This document shows positions 54,508 to 62,676 of a DNA stretch of 64,000 nt, in pieces. Location of the stretch: positions 9,145 to 73,144 of the forward strand of contig NZ_JBDNRK010000017.1 of assembly GCF_047718555.1 (NCBI RefSeq), in the 5' to 3' direction. The position numbers and the translations under genes were made by a program. The stretch's first letter is position 1. Every line of letters starts with the position of its first letter. This DNA comes from Clostridium_I sp047718555. GTDB lineage: Bacteria; Bacillota; Clostridia; Clostridiales; Clostridiaceae. The notes beneath the pieces are model-generated. The model was not told the DNA's origin. It did no database searches and worked only from the letters and a program-made list of their open reading frames with translations.

Positions 54508-55290
54508 TTAAGCTGCTCTCCTTAAACCACCTTTGCTGCTAACTCCATAATTCTTGAAAACTGATCCTGCCACAACTCCTAAAACCTTATCTGTAACAAA
54601 ACCCATAAGTCCCAATGAAATTAGCCCAATAAATACCCATTCAGTTTTAAAATACAATCTGGCAGTCCATATAAGATAACCTATTCCTTCATTTGCAGCA
54701 AGCATTTCAGCTCCTACAATAGCTGCAAATGAATTACCCATAGCCAGTCTTACACCTGTAAAAACATGAGGAACAGAAGCAGGTATTATAACATTAAATA
54801 GTATTTGACTTTCTGATGCTCCTAAACATCTTGCTGCTCTTATCTTTTCCTCCTGAATATTAGCTACTCCTATAGATGTATTTAACATAACAATAAAAGT
54901 AGTTGCATACATTATTAAAACAATTTTTCCTGCTTCACCAATACCAAACCACAATATAAATAGTGTTATAAAACCAATTGCAGGAACAAATCTAAAGAAA
55001 TTTAGAATAGGTTCTATAAAAGCTTTCACAGCTTTTATCTTTCCAATTAACAAGCCAATTGGTATACCTACAAGACTTCCCAATGCCCATCCTGTAAGAA
55101 CCCTGCGAAAGCTTATAAGAATAAATTTAAATAAACTTCCATCATTAACTAATTCTTTTCCACCTGCTATAACTGCTACGGGTCCCGGTAAAAAATCAGG
55201 TCTGGAAAAAAGTGAAGCAATCTCCCATATTACAATTATAAAAACCCAAGATACTATTCCTAACTTTAGTAATTTACTAAAATACTTCAT
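54508..55290 (-). CDS. Sulfonate/nitrate-type ABC importer, permease (second system)
   Basis: SsuC-like permease of 260 residues with about six membrane helices. It has the conserved RFVPAIGFITLFILWFGIGEAGK and the ATPase-contact loop KIRAARCLGASESQILFNVIIPASVPHVFTGVR, then GNSFAAIVGAEMLAANEGIGYLI. It follows the ATPase gene by 15 bases. It lies within the group binding protein-ATPase-permease-binding protein. Confidence 0.92.
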   Translation of the reverse strand: MKYFSKLLKLGIVSWVFIIVIWEIASLFSRPDFLPGPVAVIAGGKELVNDGSLFKFILISFRRVLTGWALGSLVGIPIGLLIGKIKAVKAFIEPILNFFRFVPAIGFITLFILWFGIGEAGKIVLIMYATTFIVMLNTSIGVANIQEEKIRAARCLGASESQILFNVIIPASVPHVFTGVRLAMGNSFAAIVGAEMLAANEGIGYLIWTARLYFKTEWVFIGLISLGLMGFVTDKVLGVVAGSVFKNYGVSSKGGLRRAA

Positions 55291-55304
55291 ATGTTACCTC
55301 CTAA

Positions 55305-56138
55305 TTACAATACGCTTACTTTTGGTTGATAATAGTGATTTTTTTCTAGCTTTGGCTGAGCATATGCTGATTCTTCTTCAAATTCACCTAAAAGTTTTCT
55401 ATACTGCTCATTAAATTCACTGCTTGTTATGTTCCTTGGATAAGGAAAATCAACATCATAAATTTTATAGATGCTGGCAGAAGGTGACTTCGACATAATA
55501 CCTATTTTTTGTCCTAATATAAGAGCTTCTTGAATATCATGTGTAACAAAAACAACAGTTTTTTTGGTTTCAAGCCATATTCTCACCAGTTCTTTCTGCA
55601 TAATACGTCTTGTCTGTGCATCCAAAGCTCCAAATGGCTCATCCATCAATAGTATTTGTGGATCATTTGCAAGCACTCTTGCCAATTGAACTCTCTGTTT
55701 CATACCACCTGAAAGTTCATGAGGAAATTTTTTTTCGTGACCTGTCAATCCAACTAGTTCTATATATTTACTGGATATCTTACTTTTCTCTTCTTTGCTT
55801 ACTCTTTTCATTTTCAAACCAAATTCCACATTTTCTTTAACATTAAGCCATGAAAAAAGTGAAGCATCTGGATGCTGAAATACTACTGCTCTTTCTCTAC
55901 CGGGCTTATCAACTTTTTTATTTCCTATAAGCACATTGCCCTCAGTTTTTTCTATAAATCCAGCAATTATATTTAACAAGGTTGATTTACCACAGCCACT
56001 TGGTCCTAACAGGATAAAGAACTGTCCGCCATCCAGATTAAGATTAATATCCTCTAAAACATACTTGGATTCATTTTTTGATGATTCATTATAGCTTTTA
56101 TTTAAATGCTCAATTACTATTGAATTTTCCTTTGCCAT
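55305..56138 (-). CDS. Sulfonate/nitrate-type ABC importer, ATP-binding protein (second system)
   Basis: ATPase of 277 residues and near twin of the protein at 52197, with identical motif sequences (GPSGCGKSTLLNIIAGF, SGGMKQRVQLARVLAND, ILLMDEPFGALD, VFVTHDIQEA). It has a longer C-terminal tail of about 15 residues. It lies between the binding protein at 56173 and the permease at 54508, so it is the functional partner of that permease. Confidence 0.92.
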   Translation of the reverse strand: MAKENSIVIEHLNKSYNESSKNESKYVLEDINLNLDGGQFFILLGPSGCGKSTLLNIIAGFIEKTEGNVLIGNKKVDKPGRERAVVFQHPDASLFSWLNVKENVEFGLKMKRVSKEEKSKISSKYIELVGLTGHEKKFPHELSGGMKQRVQLARVLANDPQILLMDEPFGALDAQTRRIMQKELVRIWLETKKTVVFVTHDIQEALILGQKIGIMSKSPSASIYKIYDVDFPYPRNITSSEFNEQYRKLLGEFEEESAYAQPKLEKNHYYQPKVSVL

Positions 56139-56172
56139 TTTACCATCCCCCTAAAATTTATACTATAAACCT

Positions 56173-57207
56173 CTACTTAAGATTATCAGGATTAAATGTA
56201 AGTTTTGATGGAAGAGCTTGCTTCAATGGATCTGTTACTATTTTATCTTTTAAATTAAAACCACCCTTAATTAAATTATTCTTTACAGCATAATCGTAAA
56301 CATCTTGCAATTGCTTAACATCATCATCATTTAAACGAATATCTTGAGTAGTATCTTTTAAATTTCTTAATACACCATCCTTAGGTGCTTTGATTATATT
56401 AGCTTCAATTTCGGCAGCCTGTTCTGGATTTGAATTTATAAATTTTGCAGCTTCATCTAACGCCAATATTATTTTCTTAGCTGCTTCTGGTTTTTCCTTT
56501 AAAAGCTTATCTTTTACTATTAAATAACCACGTGATTGAAAAGGTATATCGGCCTGACTCCCTATAACCTTAGCTCCTGGAGTCTTTAGTACTTTATCAA
56601 GATCAACTCCACCAAAAAATCCTCCTTTAATATCTCCTCTTTCAAATGCTGCTATTTGCTCAGCATTTGATGTAAAGCCTTGTATTTTAACTTCATTTGG
56701 TTTTATATTATTTTTTTCTAAATATCTAGCTAAAGCATACTCACCTACGGTAGCTTTGGCAACTCCAATAGGCTTTCCCTTTAATTGATCTGGAGAAGTT
56801 ATACCATCACGTGCTACATACTTGGTGTTTTCAGCTTTACCAGTGTTGAGGAAACTTAAGAGTCTCAAATCTCCGCTGCTAAATCTTGAAAGTGCTGCAA
56901 AATCTGCTGCGAGTCCTACATCAACCTGATCTGCTAAGGCTGCATTTATAGTATCAATACCATAAGAAAAATTAACTAATTGTGGTTGTATACCATTTTT
57001 AGTAAAATAGCCATTTTTATTTGCTACTTGAAATTCTACAGAAAATGCACTTGCATCTACACCAAATCTTACTGGTATTGCCTTTTGACTTCCATTAGTA
57101 CCGTTATTATCAGCGGAGGCTTTCGCACCACTATTTCCGCAACCTGTAACTATTAGCATTATTCCTACTATAAGTACTGCTATTAATGATAATTTTTTAT
57201 TTTTCAT
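56173..57207 (-). CDS. NMT1/SsuA-like substrate-binding lipoprotein (paralogue 2)
   Basis: Binding lipoprotein of 344 residues with signal MLIVTGCGNSG and mature start AIPVRFGVDASAFSVEFQVANKNGYFTK. It is very close to paralogues 1 and 3, with shared ends ALPSKLTFNPDN. It is the first gene of the second importer operon, behind leader D. Confidence 0.92.
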   Translation of the reverse strand: MKNKKLSLIAVLIVGIMLIVTGCGNSGAKASADNNGTNGSQKAIPVRFGVDASAFSVEFQVANKNGYFTKNGIQPQLVNFSYGIDTINAALADQVDVGLAADFAALSRFSSGDLRLLSFLNTGKAENTKYVARDGITSPDQLKGKPIGVAKATVGEYALARYLEKNNIKPNEVKIQGFTSNAEQIAAFERGDIKGGFFGGVDLDKVLKTPGAKVIGSQADIPFQSRGYLIVKDKLLKEKPEAAKKIILALDEAAKFINSNPEQAAEIEANIIKAPKDGVLRNLKDTTQDIRLNDDDVKQLQDVYDYAVKNNLIKGGFNLKDKIVTDPLKQALPSKLTFNPDNLK

Positions 57208-57241
57208 TTTTACACTTCCTTTTTTTCATTTTTATTTCAAA

Positions 57242-57300
57242 CAAAAAAGTCTACCTCTTAAACAGAGGCAGACTTTTCTGCTATTCCACTCTAATTATCA
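57242..57300 (-). promoter_or_regulatory. Leader element D with terminator, before binding protein paralogue 2
   Basis: On the minus strand: GGAATAGCAGAAAAG, then TCTGCCTCTG and TTTAAGAGGTAGACTTTTTT. An 11-bp terminator stem (57248-57258 with 57264-57274) and T run are clear. A competing hairpin GCAG/CTGC, extendable by AGAG/CTCT, covers the terminator's first arm. It closely matches leader E, and its CAG-AAAA-CTG hairpin resembles that of leaders A-C. Confidence 0.65.
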
Positions 57301-57370
57301 TATATAAATAAAACATGATATCACATAACAAAGTACAACAATACTTTTACGCTATAACAGGCGTACCTAC

Positions 57371-57445
57371 TTGAATTTACTATAATTCAATTCAGTGCTC
57401 CAGGATGCATTTCCATTAAGCTCCATTTAAAGTTCCTTTCAGCCT
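57371..57445 (-). repeat. Duplicated intergenic segment, copy 1
   Basis: This segment between binding protein genes 3 and 2 is about 80% identical by eye to 58611-58682, which precedes binding protein gene 3. Shared pieces include AATTTACTATAATTCA and CATTTAAAGTTC (plus-strand reading). It marks the boundary of a tandem duplication. Confidence 0.6.
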
Positions 57446-57547
57446 TTGAGAACTTCTCTCTAAAAATTTTAATTAATGTACTTCTTCCCTTCATTACATT
57501 TAACAATATTAATTTAAAATAACTTTTTTAATTTATAGTGCAGTATA

Positions 57548-58579
57548 TTACTTAGAATTATCAGCCTTATACGTAAGTTTTGATGGAAGAGCCTGCTTTA
57601 ATGGATCAGTTACTATTTTATCTTCCAATTTAAAACCACCTTTAATCAAATTACTCTTTACAGCATAATCATTAACATCCTTCAATTGCTTAACATCCTC
57701 ATCAGATAGACGAATATCAAAAGTATAGTCTTTTATTTCTCTTAATACACTATCCTTAGGTGCTTTAATTATGTTAGCTTCAATTTCAGCTGCTGCTTCT
57801 GGATTTTCATTTATATATTTTGTTGCTTCATCTAAAGCCAATATAATTCTTTTAGCTGCTTCTGGTTTTTCCTTTAAAAGCTTATCTTTTACTATTAAAA
57901 AAGCACGGGATGAGAATGGTATATCAGCTTGAGTCCCTATAACCTTAGCACCTGGAGTCTGAAGAACTTTGTCAAGATTAACTCCAGCAAAGAAACCTCC
58001 CTTTATATCACCTCTTGAAAATGCTGCTATTTCCTCGGCATTTGCTGTGAAACCTTGTATTTTAACTTGATCTGGTTTTATATTATTTTTATCTAAATAT
58101 TTTGCTAAAGCATACTCACCTACAGTACCCTTTGCAACTCCAATTGGCTTTCCCTTTAATTGCTCTGGAGAAGTTATACCATCACGTGTCACATACTTAG
58201 TATTTTCAGCTTTACCATTGCTGATAAAACTTAAAAGTCTCAAATCTCCACTGCTGAACCTTGAAAGTGCTGCGAAATCTGCTGCAAGTCCTACATCAAC
58301 CTGATCTGCCAAAGCTGCATTTATAGTATCAATACCGTAAGAAAAAGTAACTAACTGTGGTTGTATACCGTTTTTAGTAAAAAAACCCTTTGCATTTGCT
58401 ATCTGAAATTGCGTAGAAAATACCGCTGACTCTACACCAAATCTTACAGGGATTAAACTTTGTTTTCCACTAGCACTATTATCAGCTGAAGCTTTTGCAC
58501 TACTATTTCCGCAGCCTGTAACTATTAACATTATTCCTACTATAAATATTGCTATTAATGATAATTTTTTATTTTTCAT
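57548..58579 (-). CDS. NMT1/SsuA-like substrate-binding lipoprotein (paralogue 3)
   Basis: Binding lipoprotein of 343 residues, with signal MLIVTGCGNSS and mature start LIPVRFGVESAVFSTQFQIANAKGFFTK. It lies between metK and leader D, likely read through from nifH-like-metK. No transporter membrane gene separates it from paralogue 2, so it may feed the same permease with a different ligand preference. Confidence 0.92.
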   Translation of the reverse strand: MKNKKLSLIAIFIVGIMLIVTGCGNSSAKASADNSASGKQSLIPVRFGVESAVFSTQFQIANAKGFFTKNGIQPQLVTFSYGIDTINAALADQVDVGLAADFAALSRFSSGDLRLLSFISNGKAENTKYVTRDGITSPEQLKGKPIGVAKGTVGEYALAKYLDKNNIKPDQVKIQGFTANAEEIAAFSRGDIKGGFFAGVNLDKVLQTPGAKVIGTQADIPFSSRAFLIVKDKLLKEKPEAAKRIILALDEATKYINENPEAAAEIEANIIKAPKDSVLREIKDYTFDIRLSDEDVKQLKDVNDYAVKSNLIKGGFKLEDKIVTDPLKQALPSKLTYKADNSK

Positions 58580-58610
58580 TTGTTCTGCCCCTTATACTTT
58601 TACTTTATGT

Positions 58611-58682
58611 TAAATTTACTATAATTCACTCCAATACTCTAGGACATTTCTATTAAGCTCTATTTAAAGTTCTTTTCAGCCT
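58611..58682 (-). repeat. Duplicated intergenic segment, copy 2
   Basis: Counterpart of 57371-57445, located between metK and binding protein paralogue 3. It shows that the gene duplication carried its 5' flank along. Confidence 0.6.
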
Positions 58683-58683
58683 A

Positions 58684-59919
58684 TTAAATATGCGTAACTG
58701 TACTAATAGTATCTTTATTAAACTTATCTGAATAGTCGGTTTCTAAGTATTTTTTTATTTTTTCTACTTTATCAAGCCTCTCCCATGGTAAATCTATATC
58801 AGTTCTCCCAAAATGCCCATAGGCTGCTGTTTGCTTGTATATAGGTCTTCTTAGATCAAGCTCTCTTATAATAGCTGCAGGTCTCAAATCAAATACTTTT
58901 CCTACTATCTCTACTATATTTTCTTCTGGAATTTTTCCTGTTCCAAAAGTGTCTACAGTAATTGACACTGGTCTTGCAACTCCAATTGCATATGCTATTT
59001 CTATTTCTAGCTTTTCTGCAACTCCTGCTGCTACTAAATTCTTTGCAACCCATCTTCCAGCATAGGCTCCTGATCTATCTACCTTTGTTGGATCTTTTCC
59101 TGAGAATGCACCACCACCATGTCTTCCGTAGCCACCGTATGTATCTACTATAATTTTTCTACCTGTTAATCCAGAATCTCCTTGTGGACCTCCTATTATA
59201 AATCTTCCTGTTGGATTTATAAAATATTTTGTTTTATCATCCAATAAGTTTTCTGGAACTACAACTTTTATCACATTTTTAACAATATCTTCCTTTATTT
59301 GTTCTAAGCTAACATCTGGACTATGTTGTGTTGAAACTACTATAGTATCTACATGAACAGGTTTATCATTTTCATCATATTCAATAGTTACTTGAGTTTT
59401 CCCATCTGGTCTTAAATATTTAAGTGTACCATTTTTTCTAACTTCTGTTAGTCTTCTTGAAAGTTTATGTGCTAATGCTATTGGTGTTGGTAAATATTCT
59501 GGCGTTTCAGTTGTAGCAAAACCAAAAACCATTCCTTGATCTCCAGCACCTATAGCTTCAATCTCATCTTTTTCTCCTAATTTTGATTCTAAAGCTTCAT
59601 CTACTCCTAATGCTATATCAGCGGATTGCTCATCTATTGATGTTAATACTGCAAGAGTACTAGCATCAAAACCATATTTTGCACGATTATATCCTATTTC
59701 ATCAATAGTTTTTCTAGCTATTTTAGGAATATCTACATAAGCACTTGTAGATATTTCCCCTACTAATAAAACTAAACCTGTAGTAACTGTAGTTTCTACA
59801 GCAACTCTACCATTAGGATCTTTTTCGATTATTGCATCTAGTATTGAGTCAGATATTTGATCTGCAATTTTATCTGGATGCCCTTCAGTAACTGATTCTG
59901 ATGTAAATAATCTTCCCAT
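58684..59919 (-). CDS. metK: S-adenosylmethionine synthetase
   Basis: MetK makes SAM from methionine and ATP. It has 411 residues with the family start LFTSESVTEGHPDKIADQISD, the ATP motif GAGDQGMVFGFA and the second signature GGGAFSGKDPTKVDRSGAY. It lies 82 bases after the NifH-like gene and should be co-transcribed with it from leader B. No SAM riboswitch is visible in the 82 bases before it. Its place among radical SAM and nitrogenase-like genes suggests a pathway-linked copy rather than the housekeeping one; I cannot see whether another metK exists. Confidence 0.95.
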   Translation of the reverse strand: MGRLFTSESVTEGHPDKIADQISDSILDAIIEKDPNGRVAVETTVTTGLVLLVGEISTSAYVDIPKIARKTIDEIGYNRAKYGFDASTLAVLTSIDEQSADIALGVDEALESKLGEKDEIEAIGAGDQGMVFGFATTETPEYLPTPIALAHKLSRRLTEVRKNGTLKYLRPDGKTQVTIEYDENDKPVHVDTIVVSTQHSPDVSLEQIKEDIVKNVIKVVVPENLLDDKTKYFINPTGRFIIGGPQGDSGLTGRKIIVDTYGGYGRHGGGAFSGKDPTKVDRSGAYAGRWVAKNLVAAGVAEKLEIEIAYAIGVARPVSITVDTFGTGKIPEENIVEIVGKVFDLRPAAIIRELDLRRPIYKQTAAYGHFGRTDIDLPWERLDKVEKIKKYLETDYSDKFNKDTISTVTHI

Positions 59920-60001
59920 TTTAAATCACCTTCCATTTTTAAATTTAATATATATTTACCCTCTCATTAACTCTCTTTTATACCATATTTATATATAAAT
60001 A

Positions 60002-60874
60002 TTATATTGCTTCTGCTCCACTTACCTCGCCAGACTCTAATTTAAATATTTTATCTCCCCAATCTCTTGCCCAATCTCTTAATTCTGTAACATTTAATGG
60101 ATTTGGAACATTTAAATCTTCATCATTTGCTATAAACTTTGCTAAGTTTCTATAAATGTCTGCATGTTCTGATTTAGGATTAGCTTCAATTACAGTCTTT
60201 CCATATAATTCACTTTGAGAAACTACCAAAGAACGTGGAACATATCCTACTACTTTTGTGCCTGTTCGTGATGCAAAATCATTTACTAATGATTCTGAAT
60301 AAGTTGCGGTTAAACCATTTGCAATAACTCCTCCAAGTTTTGCTCCACCTGAAGGAGCATATTTATTTATTGCTTTAAAGAGATTATTAGCAGCATATAT
60401 AGCCATAAAGTCTGATGAGCTTACTACATAGGCTCTATCAGTTATTCCATCTCTTATTGGTACTGCAAATCCACCACATACTACATCACCTAAAACGTCA
60501 TATAACACATAATCTGCTTCATACTTCTCAAATACATTTAATTCTTGAAGTAGAGAAACTGCCGCATTTATTCCTCTTCCTGCACATCCTACTCCTGGCA
60601 CTGGTCCACCTGCTTCAATACATAACACTCCACCGAAACCAACTACAGAAATATCTTCTAATTTTACATGATTACTTTCCCTTAGACTGTCTAATACAGT
60701 AGGTAAATAATTTCCTCCTCTTAGAGTATTAGTGGAATCACTTTTAGGATCACATCCAATTTGTATTACTCTATAGCCTGCTTCTGCTAAAGCTGCACTG
60801 ATATTGGAAGTAGTAGTTGATTTACCAATGCCGCCTTTTCCATAGATAGCTATATGCTTTGTTTTCTTTGCCAT
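60002..60874 (-). CDS. NifH-like ATPase (iron protein of a nitrogenase-like reductase)
   Basis: NifH/BchL-family homodimeric iron protein of 290 residues. Walker A YGKGGIGKSTTTSN (residues 11-24), cluster cysteines C97 (GVGCAGRGI) and C133 (DVVCGGFAVPI), and the ADP-ribosylation-type arginine R100 are all in place. The switch region DVLGDVVCGG is intact. It should pass electrons, driven by ATP, to the NifDK-like pair encoded 18 kb away. No second component 1 gene is beside it. It has leader B and a strong promoter. It differs from true NifH in the usual C-terminal region, and no nifENB or nifV genes are in the window. Confidence 0.92.
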   Translation of the reverse strand: MAKKTKHIAIYGKGGIGKSTTTSNISAALAEAGYRVIQIGCDPKSDSTNTLRGGNYLPTVLDSLRESNHVKLEDISVVGFGGVLCIEAGGPVPGVGCAGRGINAAVSLLQELNVFEKYEADYVLYDVLGDVVCGGFAVPIRDGITDRAYVVSSSDFMAIYAANNLFKAINKYAPSGGAKLGGVIANGLTATYSESLVNDFASRTGTKVVGYVPRSLVVSQSELYGKTVIEANPKSEHADIYRNLAKFIANDEDLNVPNPLNVTELRDWARDWGDKIFKLESGEVSGAEAI

Positions 60875-60914
60875 AATTCATATTCCTTTCTTTATAAGGT
60901 TTTAAATTTAATAA

Positions 60915-61036
60915 ATAAAAAAGGCCAAGCTTTATCTTAATAAAATAAAACTTAGCCTCCAGTTTTTCTGGTCAACTAATTCTTAGTATTCGTATATGTT
61001 TTATATAAATATATAACTTATTGATAGATTTGTCAA
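60915..61036 (-). promoter_or_regulatory. Promoter and conserved leader B before nifH-like-metK
   Basis: TTGACA (61031-61036), 17 bases, TATATT (61008-61013). The conserved motif (60951-60989) reads ATACTAAG, AATTAGTTGA, hairpin CCAG-AAAAA-CTGG, AGGCTAAG. A terminator follows (stem AGGCTAAGTTTTAT pairing at 60922-60935 and 60944-60957, T run to 60915). The UUAG before the small hairpin can pair with CUAA after it, which uses the terminator's first arm and so would prevent termination. Confidence 0.8.
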
Positions 61037-61186
61037 TACTAAAACATAAATTTATATATATTTTTTAAGATAATTAAGACAAATATAGCCTGTGAGTTAA
61101 CAGAATCAATACCTAATCCTGTTAATAAAAATTATATTTTCTTTAAATACACCTTAAAACTTAATATTTAACTAATATTTCTATAC

Positions 61187-62416
61187 TTAATTAAGTACTA
61201 TATGCTTTTCAAAGTCTGGCAATAATTCATCCTCTATACGATACAAATCATGTATGATAAATGTAGTTGGAGTAGCTTTATATAATTGTTCATAAGTGAT
61301 GCCATTCTTTCTCAATATATTTGTTACTCTTTTAACTACATCCCAATGCCATTCAGGCGTTGGCGTACGATGTCCTTCAAACTTAGAACCAATATTAGGG
61401 ACCCAACTTGATGCTGTAGCCACTACCCCCAATGAGGAAAGATAATCAATTCCCTCCAGTAAATATTCCTTTGGTTCAAGTCCTGCTACAAAATTACTCC
61501 TAACATTTCCAAAGCCAAATACCTCTATTGCATACTTTATTGCCTCAACCCAATGTTCATGGCCACCACCGCATGCTGCATCACCCTTTCCTGGGCATAT
61601 TGCATCAAAAAACTTTTTATTCCAAACTTCCATATTAAAAGCTATTGTACTAAAACCAACCTCTTTATATTTTTCAATAACTGATAAATCAGCTGGTGCT
61701 CCAATACATGCTGTACCATTAAAATCCCGTCTTCCTAAGGCTTCTTGAATACTTTCTGCCGTATCCAAGTAGTAATCAACCTCTCTTCTTTCTGGTATAA
61801 AGCCACCAGTAATAGTTACATGGTCTAGCCCTTCATCATAGGCTGCCTTAACTGTTTCAGCTATTTGCTTTGGATATTTCCACTTAATACCTTCCTTTTC
61901 TCCAAATCTATCTTTTGTAGCATTTATATTACAAAATAAACAGTCCAATCCTTTATCTTTTAAGGCACATTCGTTACTATATGCAATTACCATCTGTCTA
62001 TCACCATATCTAAAGTCTCCAGATGCCATGGCTATAGTTTTCATTAATACACCATCAGAAGTTTTTTGTGAGAAAAATTCAGGTGGCTTAAGAAAACTTA
62101 ATTTTGATAATCTTACTCCCTCTTTTAAAATATAAAAATCATCTTCTTCTTTTTCTATATAATAAGGTGACTTACTACTTTTATTTAAAAATACCCCAAA
62201 TCCATTTTCAAGACGAAAGCCTAAAGGTACTTCATATTTTTCCGTATTGTCTAATGAAAAATCCATACAATTATGAGATTGTGACAGATTCTTGTTATTT
62301 CTCAGATCTTCTTTAAAAATACTTGGATCAAATCTAATTCCTTCAACTGCCAATGCATTCTTTAACTCTACTTCTCTGTATAATTTGTTTTTTAATTCTA
62401 ATTTTTCATTACTCAT
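61187..62416 (-). CDS. Radical SAM protein with CX8CX2C motif (copy 2)
   Basis: Protein of 409 residues, a paralogue of the protein at 41963. The cluster region SNECALKDKGLDCLFCNINA has cysteines 150, 159 and 162 (CX8CX2C). The SAM motif HVTITGGFIPERREVDYYLD and the shared TPEWHWD and GHRTPTP stretches follow. The N-terminal 110 residues are the most divergent part, so the substrates may differ. It has its own promoter and leader C and lies upstream of the NifH-like gene. Confidence 0.85.
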   Translation of the reverse strand: MSNEKLELKNKLYREVELKNALAVEGIRFDPSIFKEDLRNNKNLSQSHNCMDFSLDNTEKYEVPLGFRLENGFGVFLNKSSKSPYYIEKEEDDFYILKEGVRLSKLSFLKPPEFFSQKTSDGVLMKTIAMASGDFRYGDRQMVIAYSNECALKDKGLDCLFCNINATKDRFGEKEGIKWKYPKQIAETVKAAYDEGLDHVTITGGFIPERREVDYYLDTAESIQEALGRRDFNGTACIGAPADLSVIEKYKEVGFSTIAFNMEVWNKKFFDAICPGKGDAACGGGHEHWVEAIKYAIEVFGFGNVRSNFVAGLEPKEYLLEGIDYLSSLGVVATASSWVPNIGSKFEGHRTPTPEWHWDVVKRVTNILRKNGITYEQLYKATPTTFIIHDLYRIEDELLPDFEKHIVLN

Positions 62417-62474
62417 TTTTTAATTTCTCCCCCCCTAGTCATTTATGACCCTTTATTTGTAAAATTTTAGATTT

Positions 62475-62594
62475 AATAAAAAAAACTAAGTTCATTTTTA
62501 AAAATAAACTTAGTCTCCAGTTCCTCTAGTCAACTAATTCTTAGTATACATATGTGTTTTATATTAATATATGATTTATTAATCTATTTGTCAA
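62475..62594 (-). promoter_or_regulatory. Promoter and conserved leader C before radical SAM copy 2
   Basis: TTGACA (62589-62594), 17 bases, TATATT (62566-62571). The motif (62509-62547) reads ATACTAAG, AATTAGTTGA, hairpin CTAG-AGGAA-CTGG, AGACTAAG. It leads into a terminator with stem ACTAAGTT (62485-62492) and AACTTAGT (62507-62514) and a long T run. It is nearly identical to leader B over the whole promoter-leader region. Confidence 0.8.
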
Positions 62595-62676
62595 TACTAA
62601 AATAGAAGTTTGTTTTTATATAAATTTTTAAAAAGTTTCTACCACTAATCTTTGATTAATTTAAGTAATCTAATCT

